A stretch of 9,689 nucleotides of DNA from Acidobacteriaceae bacterium (GCA_003164255.1 PLST01000126.1:5103-14791), one strand, 5' to 3'; numbered from the stretch's first letter, positions 1 to 7,129 are shown. The notes: generated from the letters alone by a model not told the origin. Translations and numbers: made by a program.

Positions 1-2
1 CC

Positions 3-1325
3 TCGGGAAGTTACGTCAAGGCGGACGGGACGGGGTACGGCACGCCGACGAGTGGCGTAACCCAGATCAGCGCGGGTACAAACGTGACGATCTCTCCTTC
101 CGGCGGCACCGGAAACGTGACTATCAATGCTCGCGGCGGTTTTCCCGTGCGCGCATTGCCGAACCAACTCAACGACGTATTCCAGCGCACAGGAGCAAAC
201 CTTGGCACAGGCTGGACAAACTATCTGAATGGATGGGTTCCCAATAGCGGTGCGGCACACGGCTCTTCTTCTAACACGTCGATCTACAGCGTGGCGGCTT
301 ACACGGGCGCTGCATCGACGCCCACGGCACAGACCTCAACCATTGTTGTCACCTCAGTAAGCGGAAGCTCAGATTACATCGGTCCCTTGGTTCGCGTGAC
401 CGGAACACCCACCACGTCGGTTAGTTTCTACTTCTGCTCAGAGGGAGGAGCGAACGCATACTTTGGAAAAGTTACGGGAGCCAGCAATAGCAGTATTGGA
501 ACCGGCACAGTCTATGCATCGCCCAGCGTTACTCCGGCTGCCGGAGACATTCTGACGTTACAAGTCGTGGGAAATACGCTCTCGTGTTACCGCAACGGAG
601 TCGAGATTGGAAATGCGAACGATGCAAGCAGCCCACTGACGACGGGCTACCCAGGCATATTTCAGCAGGGAGACACAGATACGATCAGTTCATTCACTTA
701 CACGAGCCCCGCGCCTATCCCTGGATGCAACGTCAATATGGTTGCCGACGGCGATTCTGAAACGTTCGGATATGGCGTCACCAGTCCTTATACAGATTCG
801 ATTTACACTTCCGCCGGGTCTGTCCCCTGCATCGCCAATCTTGGGGTCTCGGCCAAGGCGGTAGGGGTAACGATCCCCGCAACAGTGGGCAGTATCGAGT
901 CAATGATTACTACTGGAACGACGGTGATTGATCCTCTTTTTCAGGCAGGGAAACAAAACATCGACATCATTTGGGGATGCACGAACGATATGTCGGCTGG
1001 CGGGCGCACTCCAGCCCAATGCGATGCCGATCTTGGAACCTACATCGCAGCGCGACATGCTTCCGGCTGGAAAGTGATTTTGGTTCAGACTCTCTCGCGA
1101 GGAGATTCATCGGATGCCAATGACACGAAGATGCAGGCGTTGAATCAACTGACGGCATCGGGGACGGGAGCTGATGAAGTGGTGACGCTTCCCCTGGCGC
1201 TGACCGGCACTAGCGGATGGGCCAATGCCAATCTGTTCCAGCCTGACAAGGTGCATGGCACGCAGCAAATGATGACCTCGTTCATTGCTCGAGCCGTAAG
1301 CGCGGCGATCGACGCGCTGCAATGA
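3..1325 (+). CDS. Tail-fibre-like protein with C-terminal SGNH/GDSL esterase domain (5' end cut by window)
   Basis: The frame is open to the left edge, so only the last 440 residues are seen; the GTG at 84 is internal, not a convincing start. The first ~45 residues (SYVKADGTGYGTP and following) are Gly/Thr/Ser-rich, as in phage tail fibres. Residues ~50-240 are a beta-rich, concanavalin/LamG-like stretch. The rest is an SGNH hydrolase with every signature block: Ser in ADGDSE (residue 252 of the visible part), Gly in NLGVSAK (~281), Asn in GCTND (328), and the Asp/His pair in DKVHG (415/418). SGNH enzymes remove acetyl or acyl groups from sugars; on a phage tail this would process capsule or O-antigen during adsorption (inference). 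It lies directly upstream of the terminase, an unusual place for a fibre gene. The enzyme fold is near certain; the tail role is inferred from the N-terminus and context. Confidence 0.85.
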   Translation, partial: SGSYVKADGTGYGTPTSGVTQISAGTNVTISPSGGTGNVTINARGGFPVRALPNQLNDVFQRTGANLGTGWTNYLNGWVPNSGAAHGSSSNTSIYSVAAYTGAASTPTAQTSTIVVTSVSGSSDYIGPLVRVTGTPTTSVSFYFCSEGGANAYFGKVTGASNSSIGTGTVYASPSVTPAAGDILTLQVVGNTLSCYRNGVEIGNANDASSPLTTGYPGIFQQGDTDTISSFTYTSPAPIPGCNVNMVADGDSETFGYGVTSPYTDSIYTSAGSVPCIANLGVSAKAVGVTIPATVGSIESMITTGTTVIDPLFQAGKQNIDIIWGCTNDMSAGGRTPAQCDADLGTYIAARHASGWKVILVQTLSRGDSSDANDTKMQALNQLTASGTGADEVVTLPLALTGTSGWANANLFQPDKVHGTQQMMTSFIARAVSAAIDALQ

Positions 1326-1495
1326 GAAGCCTGGTCATCCTATCGTTAGCGCTCACGCTCGCCGAGTTTCCGTGCAGCGCCCTCCGCCAGCTTTCTCCAA
1401 TGCGCTGGGCGGCCAGGTTATTGCTCAAGCGGTCACCAGGCTTATGCCGGGGAGGCGGGGAATATTCCAGGCGTGCGATTCCGTCGCTGCCGTGA
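1322..1495 (+). CDS. Possible small ORF with signal-like N-terminus, ATGA-overlapping the esterase stop
   Basis: An ATG overlaps the esterase stop as ATGA, the usual geometry for translational coupling. It opens 57 codons ending at TGA 1493-1495. The product begins MRSLVILSLALTLAEF, a short basic start followed by a hydrophobic run like a signal peptide or membrane anchor. It then turns Arg/Pro-rich and loses any clear protein character. A small membrane or lysis-related peptide is conceivable, but no lipobox or lysis family is recognisable. Codon positions give no strong coding signal, so it may be a chance ORF or a decayed remnant. Confidence 0.3.
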   Translation: MRSLVILSLALTLAEFPCSALRQLSPMRWAARLLLKRSPGLCRGGGEYSRRAIPSLP

Positions 1496-1624
1496 CAATT
1501 GACTTGGCGGCGTTCTCAATCGGCTCCCCAAGAATTCGCTTGCGCGAAGAGGGCGAGGCTTTTGGGATTTACGGTGCGAGGACACGGAGAATCTGGTGCC
1601 ACGGGAAGATGGAGTCTGGAAACG
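1326..1624 (+). other. Gap before the large terminase; no recognisable small terminase gene
   Basis: This ~300-nt stretch lies where a small terminase subunit often sits. All three forward frames stay open for long parts: one from the ATGA start at 1322, one from 1372 to 1668, and one from 1503 to 1691. The last reads RGRGFWDLRCEDTENLVP and continues with Trp-rich protein-like sequence until TAA 1689-1691 inside terL, but has no good start codon or ribosome site. I see no helix-turn-helix typical of TerS, no tRNA and no terminator. A decayed or frameshifted small gene is possible. Confidence 0.4.
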
Positions 1625-3181
1625 ATGGCGGAATGCAATGCCGCAGGAGGGTTGGACCTCAAACTTGAGAGCCTGGACCGCGAGTGGTTAAGACAGTTCG
1701 GGCAAATTCTGGACGAGCGTCCCGAACGGTTGCGGGGAGGAACCGTGGGCATGGCGCTTGCCGAGAAGCTTTTGCTGGTGAGGACACGCGATGGCGTTAC
1801 AGCACCGCTCAGGGCAAACGAAACACAACGAGTCTTTGAGCGGCGGCGAGGTAAATGGAACATTGTGCTGAAGGCGCGCCAGATGGGGCTGACAACCTGG
1901 ACAGCCGCACGCTTTTTTCTGAAGACAATCACGCAGCCGGGAACGCTGACGCTGGAAGTGGCACACACGCAGGAGGCGGCAGAAGAGATTTTCAGGATCG
2001 TGCACCGCTTTCTGGCCTGGCTGCCTGAGGAATTGCGGCAAGGGCCATTGCGGACCTCGAGGGCCAATGTGCGACAGCTGGTTTTTCCGGAACTGGATGC
2101 GCAGTACCGGGTTGTGAGTGCGGGTGACCGGAATGCAGGACGTGGACTGACGGTTCAGAATCTGCATTGTTCGGAGTTGGCGCGCTGGCCTGGCGATCCG
2201 GGAGAGACACTGGCAGGGTTGCGTGCGGCGATGGCGCCAGAGGCAGAACTGATTTTGGAATCGACGCCGGACGGCGTGGGCGGATGCTTCCACGAAGAAT
2301 GGCTGAAAGCAGACGAAGCGGGAATGGTGCGGCATTTCTTTCCGTGGTGGCTGGAGGCCCGCTACCGGGCCGCGGCAGTGGACGAGGCCGGTCTTACAGA
2401 AGAAGAAAGCGCACTGCGGAAACGGCACGGACTCGATCTAAAACAGATTGGATTCCGAAGGCAGATACGGGCGAATTTTCGGGGTCTTGCGCGGCAGGAG
2501 TATGCGGAGGACGAAGAGAGCTGTTTCATGGCCAGCGGAGATTCAGTGTTTGAGCTGGAAGCAATCGAACGGCGGCTGGACACGGCACCAGAGCCGCAGG
2601 AGCGGAGAAGCAACGGAGCACTTGAGCTTTGGCTGCCGCCGATCTTCGGGAAAGAGTACTTGATTGCGGTGGATCCAGCAGGCGGGGGAAGCGACGGGGA
2701 CTATTCGGCAGCCCAAGTGGTGGAGATTGAAACGGGCATGCAGTGCGCGGAGTTCGCCGAGCACCTGGGCGGACTGGAGTTGGCTCGGTTTGTCGCGAAG
2801 CTAGCCAGCGAGTATAACCGCGCACTGCTGGTGGTGGAGCGGAATAACCACGGCAGCGGAGTGCTTGCGCACCTTGAGACGGGCTGTAAAGAGGCCCGAG
2901 TCTACAGCCAAAACGGAGAGGCCGGGTGGCTGACCACGTCAGTGAGCAGGCCGGCGATGCTGGGACGTCTGGATGCGGCGTTGGCCGAGTCTCCGGAATG
3001 CTTCATGAGTCGGCGGCTTCTGGGGGAGTGCAGAAGTTTTGTGCGGCTGGCCAATGGAAAAAGCGGGGCGCGCGCAGGCACGCACGACGACCGGGTGATG
3101 GCCATGGCCATTGGACTGGCGGCGCGGGCGGAGATGCTGGGCAAGGACAGGAGTAGACCAATTGCCAACCGTTGCGGGTAA
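1625..3181 (+). CDS. terL: Phage terminase large subunit (ATPase + nuclease)
   Basis: This is the packaging motor: it cuts concatemeric DNA and pumps it through the portal into the prohead. From the ATG at 1625 it is 518 aa, normal for TerL. The ATPase half has a variant Walker A, ARQMGLTT (residues 84-91), a Walker B-like HCSELARW with catalytic Glu184, and the coupling motif LESTPDG (~211-217). The RNase H-fold nuclease half has AVDPAGGG (Asp350), VVERNN (Glu405) and HDDR (Asp488/489), the three metal-binding acidic sites. The frame is open upstream to 1499, but the sequence before MAEC shows no family features, and GGAG at 1611-1614 is placed 10 nt before 1625, so I chose that ATG. The stop is 38 nt before the HipA-like gene; the portal, its usual neighbour, is displaced by 2.1 kb. 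Confidence 0.95.
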   Translation: MAECNAAGGLDLKLESLDREWLRQFGQILDERPERLRGGTVGMALAEKLLLVRTRDGVTAPLRANETQRVFERRRGKWNIVLKARQMGLTTWTAARFFLKTITQPGTLTLEVAHTQEAAEEIFRIVHRFLAWLPEELRQGPLRTSRANVRQLVFPELDAQYRVVSAGDRNAGRGLTVQNLHCSELARWPGDPGETLAGLRAAMAPEAELILESTPDGVGGCFHEEWLKADEAGMVRHFFPWWLEARYRAAAVDEAGLTEEESALRKRHGLDLKQIGFRRQIRANFRGLARQEYAEDEESCFMASGDSVFELEAIERRLDTAPEPQERRSNGALELWLPPIFGKEYLIAVDPAGGGSDGDYSAAQVVEIETGMQCAEFAEHLGGLELARFVAKLASEYNRALLVVERNNHGSGVLAHLETGCKEARVYSQNGEAGWLTTSVSRPAMLGRLDAALAESPECFMSRRLLGECRSFVRLANGKSGARAGTHDDRVMAMAIGLAARAEMLGKDRSRPIANRCG

Positions 3182-3219
3182 AATTCGAAGAAGAACCCTG
3201 AAACAAGGCAGGAGCGGGC

Positions 3220-4086
3220 TTGGCAGTTCTGGCGGTGCAGCAGATCCGGCGTATGCGGGGCGGGGCACAGGGCCAGTTGATGCTGGGCGCAGACGGTCAC
3301 GTGTACGTGGTCAAGTTTCAGAACAACCCGCAACACATGCGGGTGCTGGCCAATGAGTTTCTGGCGTCTCGCCTAGCGGTGGCGGCGGGGCTGACGGCAC
3401 CGGACGTTGAGCTGGTGGAGGTATCGAGTTGGCTGGTGGAGAACACGCCGGAGCTGGAGATCGACCTTGGCCGAACCAGAGTCAAGTGCCGGCCAGGCCT
3501 GCAGTTCGGGTCGCGTTTTGTGGGCGGGCTGATGCCCGGTCAAGTAGTGGACTTTCTACCCGAAGAACAATTGGCCGAGTTGAAAAACGTGGAGGAGTTT
3601 GCAGGGATCCTGGCTCTGGACAAATGGACCGGCAACGCCAATGGGCGACAGGCGGTGTTCACGCGCAGGCAGAGGGAACGGCGGTACAAGGCGGTCTTTA
3701 TCGACTTCGGGTATTGCTTCCACGCCGGGGAGTGGCGCTTTGAAGATGCACCGCTGCGCGGAGTGTATTACCGCAACGACGTATACCGCGAGATCACCGG
3801 ATGGGAGTCGTTCGAGCCGTGGCTGACCCGCATAGAGGCGATGCCGGCAGAGACGGTTTGGGCAGCAGCGAACGAGGTACCTCCGGAATGGTACGGAGGC
3901 GACCTGAGCGAGATGGAAGCGCTGGTGGAAAAGCTGCTGGCAAGAAGGAGCCGGATTCGGGAGTTGGTGGAGGGATTCGGGAAATCGGATCGGAGGCCAT
4001 TTCCGAAATGGGGAGGTGCGGAGAAAAAGGGGGCAGAGGAGTGGAAGGAGAGATGGGGCGGGCTTAGGATTGGGGAGGTGAATTAG
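3220..4086 (+). CDS. HipA-like Ser/Thr kinase (HipA_2-type family)
   Basis: A 288-aa protein that I recognise as a stand-alone HipA-like kinase of the type often found beside DUF3037. Visible kinase elements in order: a glycine-rich RRMRGGAQGQ segment (10-19), an ATP-lysine candidate in YVVKFQNN (Lys32), a catalytic-loop-like LDKWTGNANGRQ (Asp134, Asn139, Asn141), and a metal-binding IDFGYCF (Asp162). The core looks active. The last ~35 residues are charged and low in complexity. The start is TTG, supported by AGGAG at 3210-3214, and gives MAVLAVQQIRRMRGG, matching what I recall of the family N-terminus. Classical HipA phosphorylates glutamyl-tRNA synthetase and is held by the HTH antitoxin HipB; no HipB-like gene is present here, so partner and substrate are unknown. 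It follows terL by 38 nt with no visible promoter, so it probably shares the terminase transcript. Confidence 0.85.
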   Translation: MAVLAVQQIRRMRGGAQGQLMLGADGHVYVVKFQNNPQHMRVLANEFLASRLAVAAGLTAPDVELVEVSSWLVENTPELEIDLGRTRVKCRPGLQFGSRFVGGLMPGQVVDFLPEEQLAELKNVEEFAGILALDKWTGNANGRQAVFTRRQRERRYKAVFIDFGYCFHAGEWRFEDAPLRGVYYRNDVYREITGWESFEPWLTRIEAMPAETVWAAANEVPPEWYGGDLSEMEALVEKLLARRSRIRELVEGFGKSDRRPFPKWGGAEKKGAEEWKERWGGLRIGEVN

Positions 4087-4140
4087 GAAGGGCGAGAGGG
4101 AAGATGTTTTATGGGAGCGGACGGTGGGAAGCCGGGTGTG

Positions 4141-4171
4141 AGGAAGGAAGGAATGACACGCTGAGACGATG
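4141..4171 (+). promoter_or_regulatory. Strong Shine-Dalgarno tract with a three-codon mini-ORF ahead of the DUF3037 gene
   Basis: The purine tract AGGAAGGAAGGA (4141-4152) is immediately followed by ATG ACA CGC TGA (4153-4164), and the DUF3037 ATG starts five nt later at 4169. The tract is 16 nt from that ATG, too far for direct use. A ribosome could load on the mini-ORF and restart at 4169, or the spacing may simply be poor. The sequence arrangement is seen; the coupling is inference. Confidence 0.35.
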
Positions 4172-5005
4172 AGCGGCGAAAAGCCAAGACGGGCATGCGA
4201 ATTCCAACTGCTTCGGTATGTGCCGGACGCGGTAAGGAACGAGTATGTGCATATCGGGGTGATCCTGCATGAGCAGGGCGGCCGCGAAGCCGCAGAGGTG
4301 CGCTTTACGCGCGACTGGCGCAGGGTTCGCTGCCTTGATCCGGAGGCGGACACGGCTTTGCTCGAGGGGATGGAAAGCGAACTGCGCAGGCGGTTTGCGG
4401 CCGAGCCGGACGGGAACCTGATGCGACTGCTGAGCGAGGCCCTCTCGTTGAACGTGCAGATGACGGACCCCAAGGCTTACCTGGCGGAAAGCATTCCTGC
4501 GGGGATGGAAGAGCTAATGCGCCTGTACGTGGACCCGTCGCCGCGCGAGCGCGTTCCAAGATTGAGTGGACGAGCGGCGATCCAAGCGCGGATGCGGACG
4601 GAATTTGAACGTGCCGGCGTGTGGGATCTGCTACGGAAACGGATTGCCGCATCGCTCTACACGAGGCCGGGAGATCCGTTGAGGATTGATGCAGGATACC
4701 GGCCGAATGGAATTGTGCGCATGTTTCATGCGGTGAGCCTGGAGCCGGGTGTGGAGATGGCCAAGGTTCTGGCGTTCTCAGCGGCCGGCTTGCGCGCCGG
4801 CGTAGAGCGCGTGGAGAAGGCAGAGCTGGAGTTGACCGCGGTGATAGAGCCCGCGGCCAGGCTGGGAGCAACCGACGAGGAACCGGAGCGGCTAGCGCTA
4901 TACCGGTTCGGTGTGGAGACGATGGAAGAAAGCCAGATCAGAGTGCTGACCACCTCCGATTTGGAGCGGGTGGCAGAAACCGCACGCCGCGAGTTGAGGA
5001 TATGA
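4169..5005 (+). CDS. DUF3037-family protein, partner of the HipA-like kinase
   Basis: A 278-aa protein whose N-terminal ~120 residues match the DUF3037 pattern: FQLLRYVPDAVRNEYVHIGV (14-33), followed by an alternating hydrophobic/charged region with VRFTRDWRRVRCLD. The C-terminal part contains a Tyr-rich conserved-looking block, SLYTRPGDPLRIDAGYRPNG, then FHAVSL and AKVLAFSA; an invariant-looking Asp could suggest an enzyme, but I cannot name a fold. No signal peptide or membrane segment is seen. DUF3037 has no established function, although its genes commonly adjoin HipA-like kinases (from memory), and the two here are 82 nt apart on one strand. The start ATG has no good ribosome site of its own; the strong AGGAAGGAAGGA at 4141-4152 serves a three-codon ORF just ahead. 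It may be antitoxin, substrate or effector for the kinase; which one is unknown. Confidence 0.8.
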   Translation: MSGEKPRRACEFQLLRYVPDAVRNEYVHIGVILHEQGGREAAEVRFTRDWRRVRCLDPEADTALLEGMESELRRRFAAEPDGNLMRLLSEALSLNVQMTDPKAYLAESIPAGMEELMRLYVDPSPRERVPRLSGRAAIQARMRTEFERAGVWDLLRKRIAASLYTRPGDPLRIDAGYRPNGIVRMFHAVSLEPGVEMAKVLAFSAAGLRAGVERVEKAELELTAVIEPAARLGATDEEPERLALYRFGVETMEESQIRVLTTSDLERVAETARRELRI

Positions 5006-5039
5006 AAGCCAGGTTTCAGACCCATGGCCGATGGTTCAG

Positions 5040-5053
5040 GAATTCATGAATTC
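5040..5053. repeat. Perfect 14-bp palindrome, possible operator
   Basis: GAATTCATGAATTC is its own reverse complement. It lies 35 nt after the DUF3037 stop, at the edge of the AT-richer gap. Perfect even palindromes of this size in non-coding DNA are typical of dimeric repressor sites, but only one copy is seen and no repressor gene is in the window. Confidence 0.35.
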
Positions 5054-5226
5054 GGCGATTCAGTTTTCGAGTGTAGGTGCGAATAAGTAAGTTGAAGAAA
5101 CTTTGCGCGGATTTGCAGATAGTTTCCAATGTTTGGGGTAGGATGAATTTGTGAGTGGGAATCAACGGTGAGTTACCTGCTGCGATGTGTTTACAGCCAG
5201 GAACGACTTGCCGGAAAGTTGAATTG

Positions 5227-5267
5227 AAAAAGGCATGACCCTTTCGGGGGTTGTGCCTTTTTGTTTT
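5227..5267 (+). terminator. Intrinsic terminator upstream of portal, probably bidirectional
   Basis: A 15-bp stem pairs AAAAAGGCATGACCC (5227-5241) with GGGTTGTGCCTTTTT (5248-5262), with only two G-U pairs, a 6-nt loop and a T-rich tail. The A-run on the 5' arm gives the opposite strand a T-run as well, so it can work both ways. It would end the terL/HipA-like/DUF3037 transcript, so the portal operon needs its own promoter or antitermination. Confidence 0.8.
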
Positions 5268-5287
5268 GCAAAAAAAGGAAGGTGCAT

Positions 5288-6565
5288 GTGAAGGTTGGCG
5301 AACAGTTGCGAGAGATCTGGCGGCAGGCAATCGGCGGCGGCTCAATGGCGAACGGAGCGGCGAGCGCAGCGGATGCCGACGCGGAGCGCAGGACACTTGC
5401 GCTGCCTTCAATCCTGAGCCCGATCCAGTTTCCGGGACGGCACTTGCCCAAGCCGACGCCGGCCAATCTGCGCCGGTTTGCGGAGACGCCGGTAGTTCGG
5501 CGCGCGATTAACGTGATCAAGGACCGGATTGCGGCCATGGACTGGCAGGTGCGGGTACGGCGCGGAGTGAGAGCGAGTGAAGTGGCGTTTGCGGCGAAGA
5601 AGCTGCGGGCGCTGCGGCGGTCGCTGGAGGAGCCGAATGCGGTTGACAGCTTCAGGACTCTGATCGAACAGGCGATCGAAGACGCACTGACGGGTGGCTT
5701 TGGGGCGATCGAGATGGAGCCGACGGGCGATGATGAACGACCGGCGATGATGTGGGCGGTAGATGGAGCATCTATCCGCATCAATGCGCGCTGGGACGGC
5801 CAGGCGGAGACGCCAAGATATGCGCAGGCGCTTCCGGGGCAACTGGAATCGAACGCTGTGGAATTGCTGGACAACCAGTTGATGTACATCAGGATGAATC
5901 CGCGGAGCTTTACGCCGTTTGGCCTGGGTCCGCTGGAGGTAGCGTTCGAGACGGTGAACCAGTTCCTGAGCGCACACCGTTTTGCCGGCAAGCTGGCAGC
6001 CAATTCAGTGGCCCAATATGCGCTGTGGCTGAACGAAGCCACGCCGGCGCAGCATGACCGTTTGATTCGCTGGTGGCAGGACGAGATTGAGGGAACGGGA
6101 CGGGTTCCTTTGATCTCGACCGAGCAGAAGCCGGAGGTTTTGCGATTTGCGCAGGGAACAGATGCGGACATGCGGCTGGCCTGGCAGGAGTTCTTGATCC
6201 GCATGGTTGCGAATGCGTTTGGCCTGCCTCCATTGATGCTGGGGCTTGAGGCGGATGTGAACCAGTCAACAGCATCGGAGATGGCAGATGAGGCATTTCG
6301 CGGTGCAATCTCACCCCTTGCGATGTTGCTGGCCGGGCATCTGACGCGGGACCTATTTGCGAAGTGCATTGGATGGCGGGAGTTCGAGTTTGTCTTCAAC
6401 GAGTTGAGCGCGCGGGACGAGCAAACGGAGCTGGCCGTGCAGGTGCAGCTGCTGCAGGCGGGCGTGCTCACCGTAAATGAGGTGCGGGCAATGCGTGGAC
6501 TGGGGCCACTTGGACAGGATGGGGTGGCACAGTTGGTGGGCGAGGCTACGGAACCTCCGGGTTGA
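5288..6565 (+). CDS. Phage portal protein (HK97-type)
   Basis: The portal forms the dodecameric ring at one capsid vertex through which TerL pumps DNA and to which the connector binds. From GTG 5288 it is 425 aa, usual for HK97-type portals. Features: RRAINVIKDRIAAMDW (from residue 71), the early conserved helix; ALTGGFGAIEME (the stem/clip lead-in); MNPRSFTPFGLGPLEVA; FGLPPLMLGLEADVNQST, the central hallmark; and near the end LTVNEVRAMRGLGPL (~394-408), the usual C-terminal signature. The frame is open up to 5261, but that region is the terminator. AGGAAGG at 5276-5282 is correctly placed for GTG 5288; GTG 5282 is an alternative. It begins the head operon after a terminator and is followed by the protease 63 nt later. 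Confidence 0.95.
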   Translation: MKVGEQLREIWRQAIGGGSMANGAASAADADAERRTLALPSILSPIQFPGRHLPKPTPANLRRFAETPVVRRAINVIKDRIAAMDWQVRVRRGVRASEVAFAAKKLRALRRSLEEPNAVDSFRTLIEQAIEDALTGGFGAIEMEPTGDDERPAMMWAVDGASIRINARWDGQAETPRYAQALPGQLESNAVELLDNQLMYIRMNPRSFTPFGLGPLEVAFETVNQFLSAHRFAGKLAANSVAQYALWLNEATPAQHDRLIRWWQDEIEGTGRVPLISTEQKPEVLRFAQGTDADMRLAWQEFLIRMVANAFGLPPLMLGLEADVNQSTASEMADEAFRGAISPLAMLLAGHLTRDLFAKCIGWREFEFVFNELSARDEQTELAVQVQLLQAGVLTVNEVRAMRGLGPLGQDGVAQLVGEATEPPG

Positions 6566-6628
6566 CGAATCGAGGCCGAACAAAAGGTGGCTGTCTGGGC
6601 AAGCAAAGAATAGATGGGTGGAGAGCGC

Positions 6629-7129
6629 ATGCGATTGGAAGCGATGGCGGTAAAGATTCCCCCTGTGGACGGGCACCCAAACCGGGTGGCGTTTGGAGGG
6701 GTATTGACGGTGGTGAATGCAGCCAGTGACAAGGCTCCAGCGGGAGCGCGTGGACATCGGGTGATGTTGACGCGAGAGGCAGCGGAGAAAGCGTTGCCAT
6801 CTTTGCTGGGGATGGCGGTCGACTACCGGCCTGGATGGGACGGACACGACGCGCGGCGCAAGATCGGGCTGCTGACCGAAGCGAACCTGATCGGACAGCA
6901 GCTGGTGGTGAGCGGCTACCTTTATGCGCGAGATTTCCCCGAGGTGGCGAAGGAGATACTGGCACACGCGCCCGAGGCACTGGGAATGAGTTACGAACTG
7001 GCCGATGCGCGCGTGGAAGATATGCGAGCCGAAGTGTGGAAGTTGACCCGCGTAACCTTTACGGGAGCTGCAATCCTTCTGAGGGAGAAAGCGGCCTACA
7101 GGGCAACCAGTTTCCGGATGGCCAGTTAG
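6629..7129 (+). CDS. Probable capsid maturation (prohead) protease
   Basis: This 166-aa protein lies between portal and scaffold/capsid genes, the standard place for the protease that degrades scaffold and primes the capsid. The layout fits prohead serine proteases: a hydrophobic strand, AVDYRPGWDGHDARRKIGLL with a candidate catalytic His (residue 73), then QLVVSGYLYARDFPEV, then EALGMSYEL with a candidate Ser (residue 121) in the GxS context, and a final beta-rich VWKLTRVTFTGAAIL. The family is divergent, so assignment rests on position plus His/Ser spacing. ATG 6629 has GGAG at 6620-6623; an in-frame ATG at 6614 has no ribosome site but would add five residues. Alternative: a structural protein with a protease-like fold lacking activity. 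Confidence 0.65.
   Translation: MRLEAMAVKIPPVDGHPNRVAFGGVLTVVNAASDKAPAGARGHRVMLTREAAEKALPSLLGMAVDYRPGWDGHDARRKIGLLTEANLIGQQLVVSGYLYARDFPEVAKEILAHAPEALGMSYELADARVEDMRAEVWKLTRVTFTGAAILLREKAAYRATSFRMAS

Larger units (their letters stand above)
5006..5287 (+). promoter_or_regulatory. AT-richer intergenic region between the HipA-like cassette and portal
   Basis: This 282-nt gap is visibly richer in A and T than the flanking genes, especially 5037-5165. It holds a palindrome at 5040-5053, a 19-codon GTG-started ORF at 5168-5227 (begins SYLLRCVYSQ after the start) whose stop abuts the hairpin, an intrinsic terminator at 5227-5267, and the portal ribosome site. Promoter-like hexamers exist (TTGAAG at 5092, TAGGAT near 5139), but none is well spaced, so I do not name a promoter. 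It probably separates the cassette transcript from the head genes. Confidence 0.5.

Noticed and set aside
84..1325. GTG at 84 as start of the esterase protein
   Set aside because: The frame is open to the window edge with tail-fibre-like sequence upstream and no ribosome site at 84.
1499..1624. Upstream start for the terminase
   Set aside because: The extra 42 residues show no family features; the ATG at 1625 has a spaced GGAG and gives a normal N-terminus.
3556..4473. Minus-strand open frame of 305 codons across the HipA-like/DUF3037 junction
   Set aside because: Pro/Ser/Arg-rich, no ribosome site, spans two well-supported plus-strand genes.
3220..5005. Classical HipBA toxin-antitoxin operon
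   Set aside because: No helix-turn-helix HipB-like gene; the partner matches DUF3037 instead, and the kinase is shorter than classical HipA.
5261..5287. TTG at 5261 as portal start
   Set aside because: It lies in the terminator T-tract with no ribosome site; GTG 5288 has AGGAAGG correctly placed.
5191..6732. Long minus-strand open frame (513 codons) opposite portal
   Set aside because: Ser/Arg/Cys/Thr-rich translation with no domain, wholly opposite a clear portal gene and crossing the terminator; an effect of codon bias on the complementary strand.
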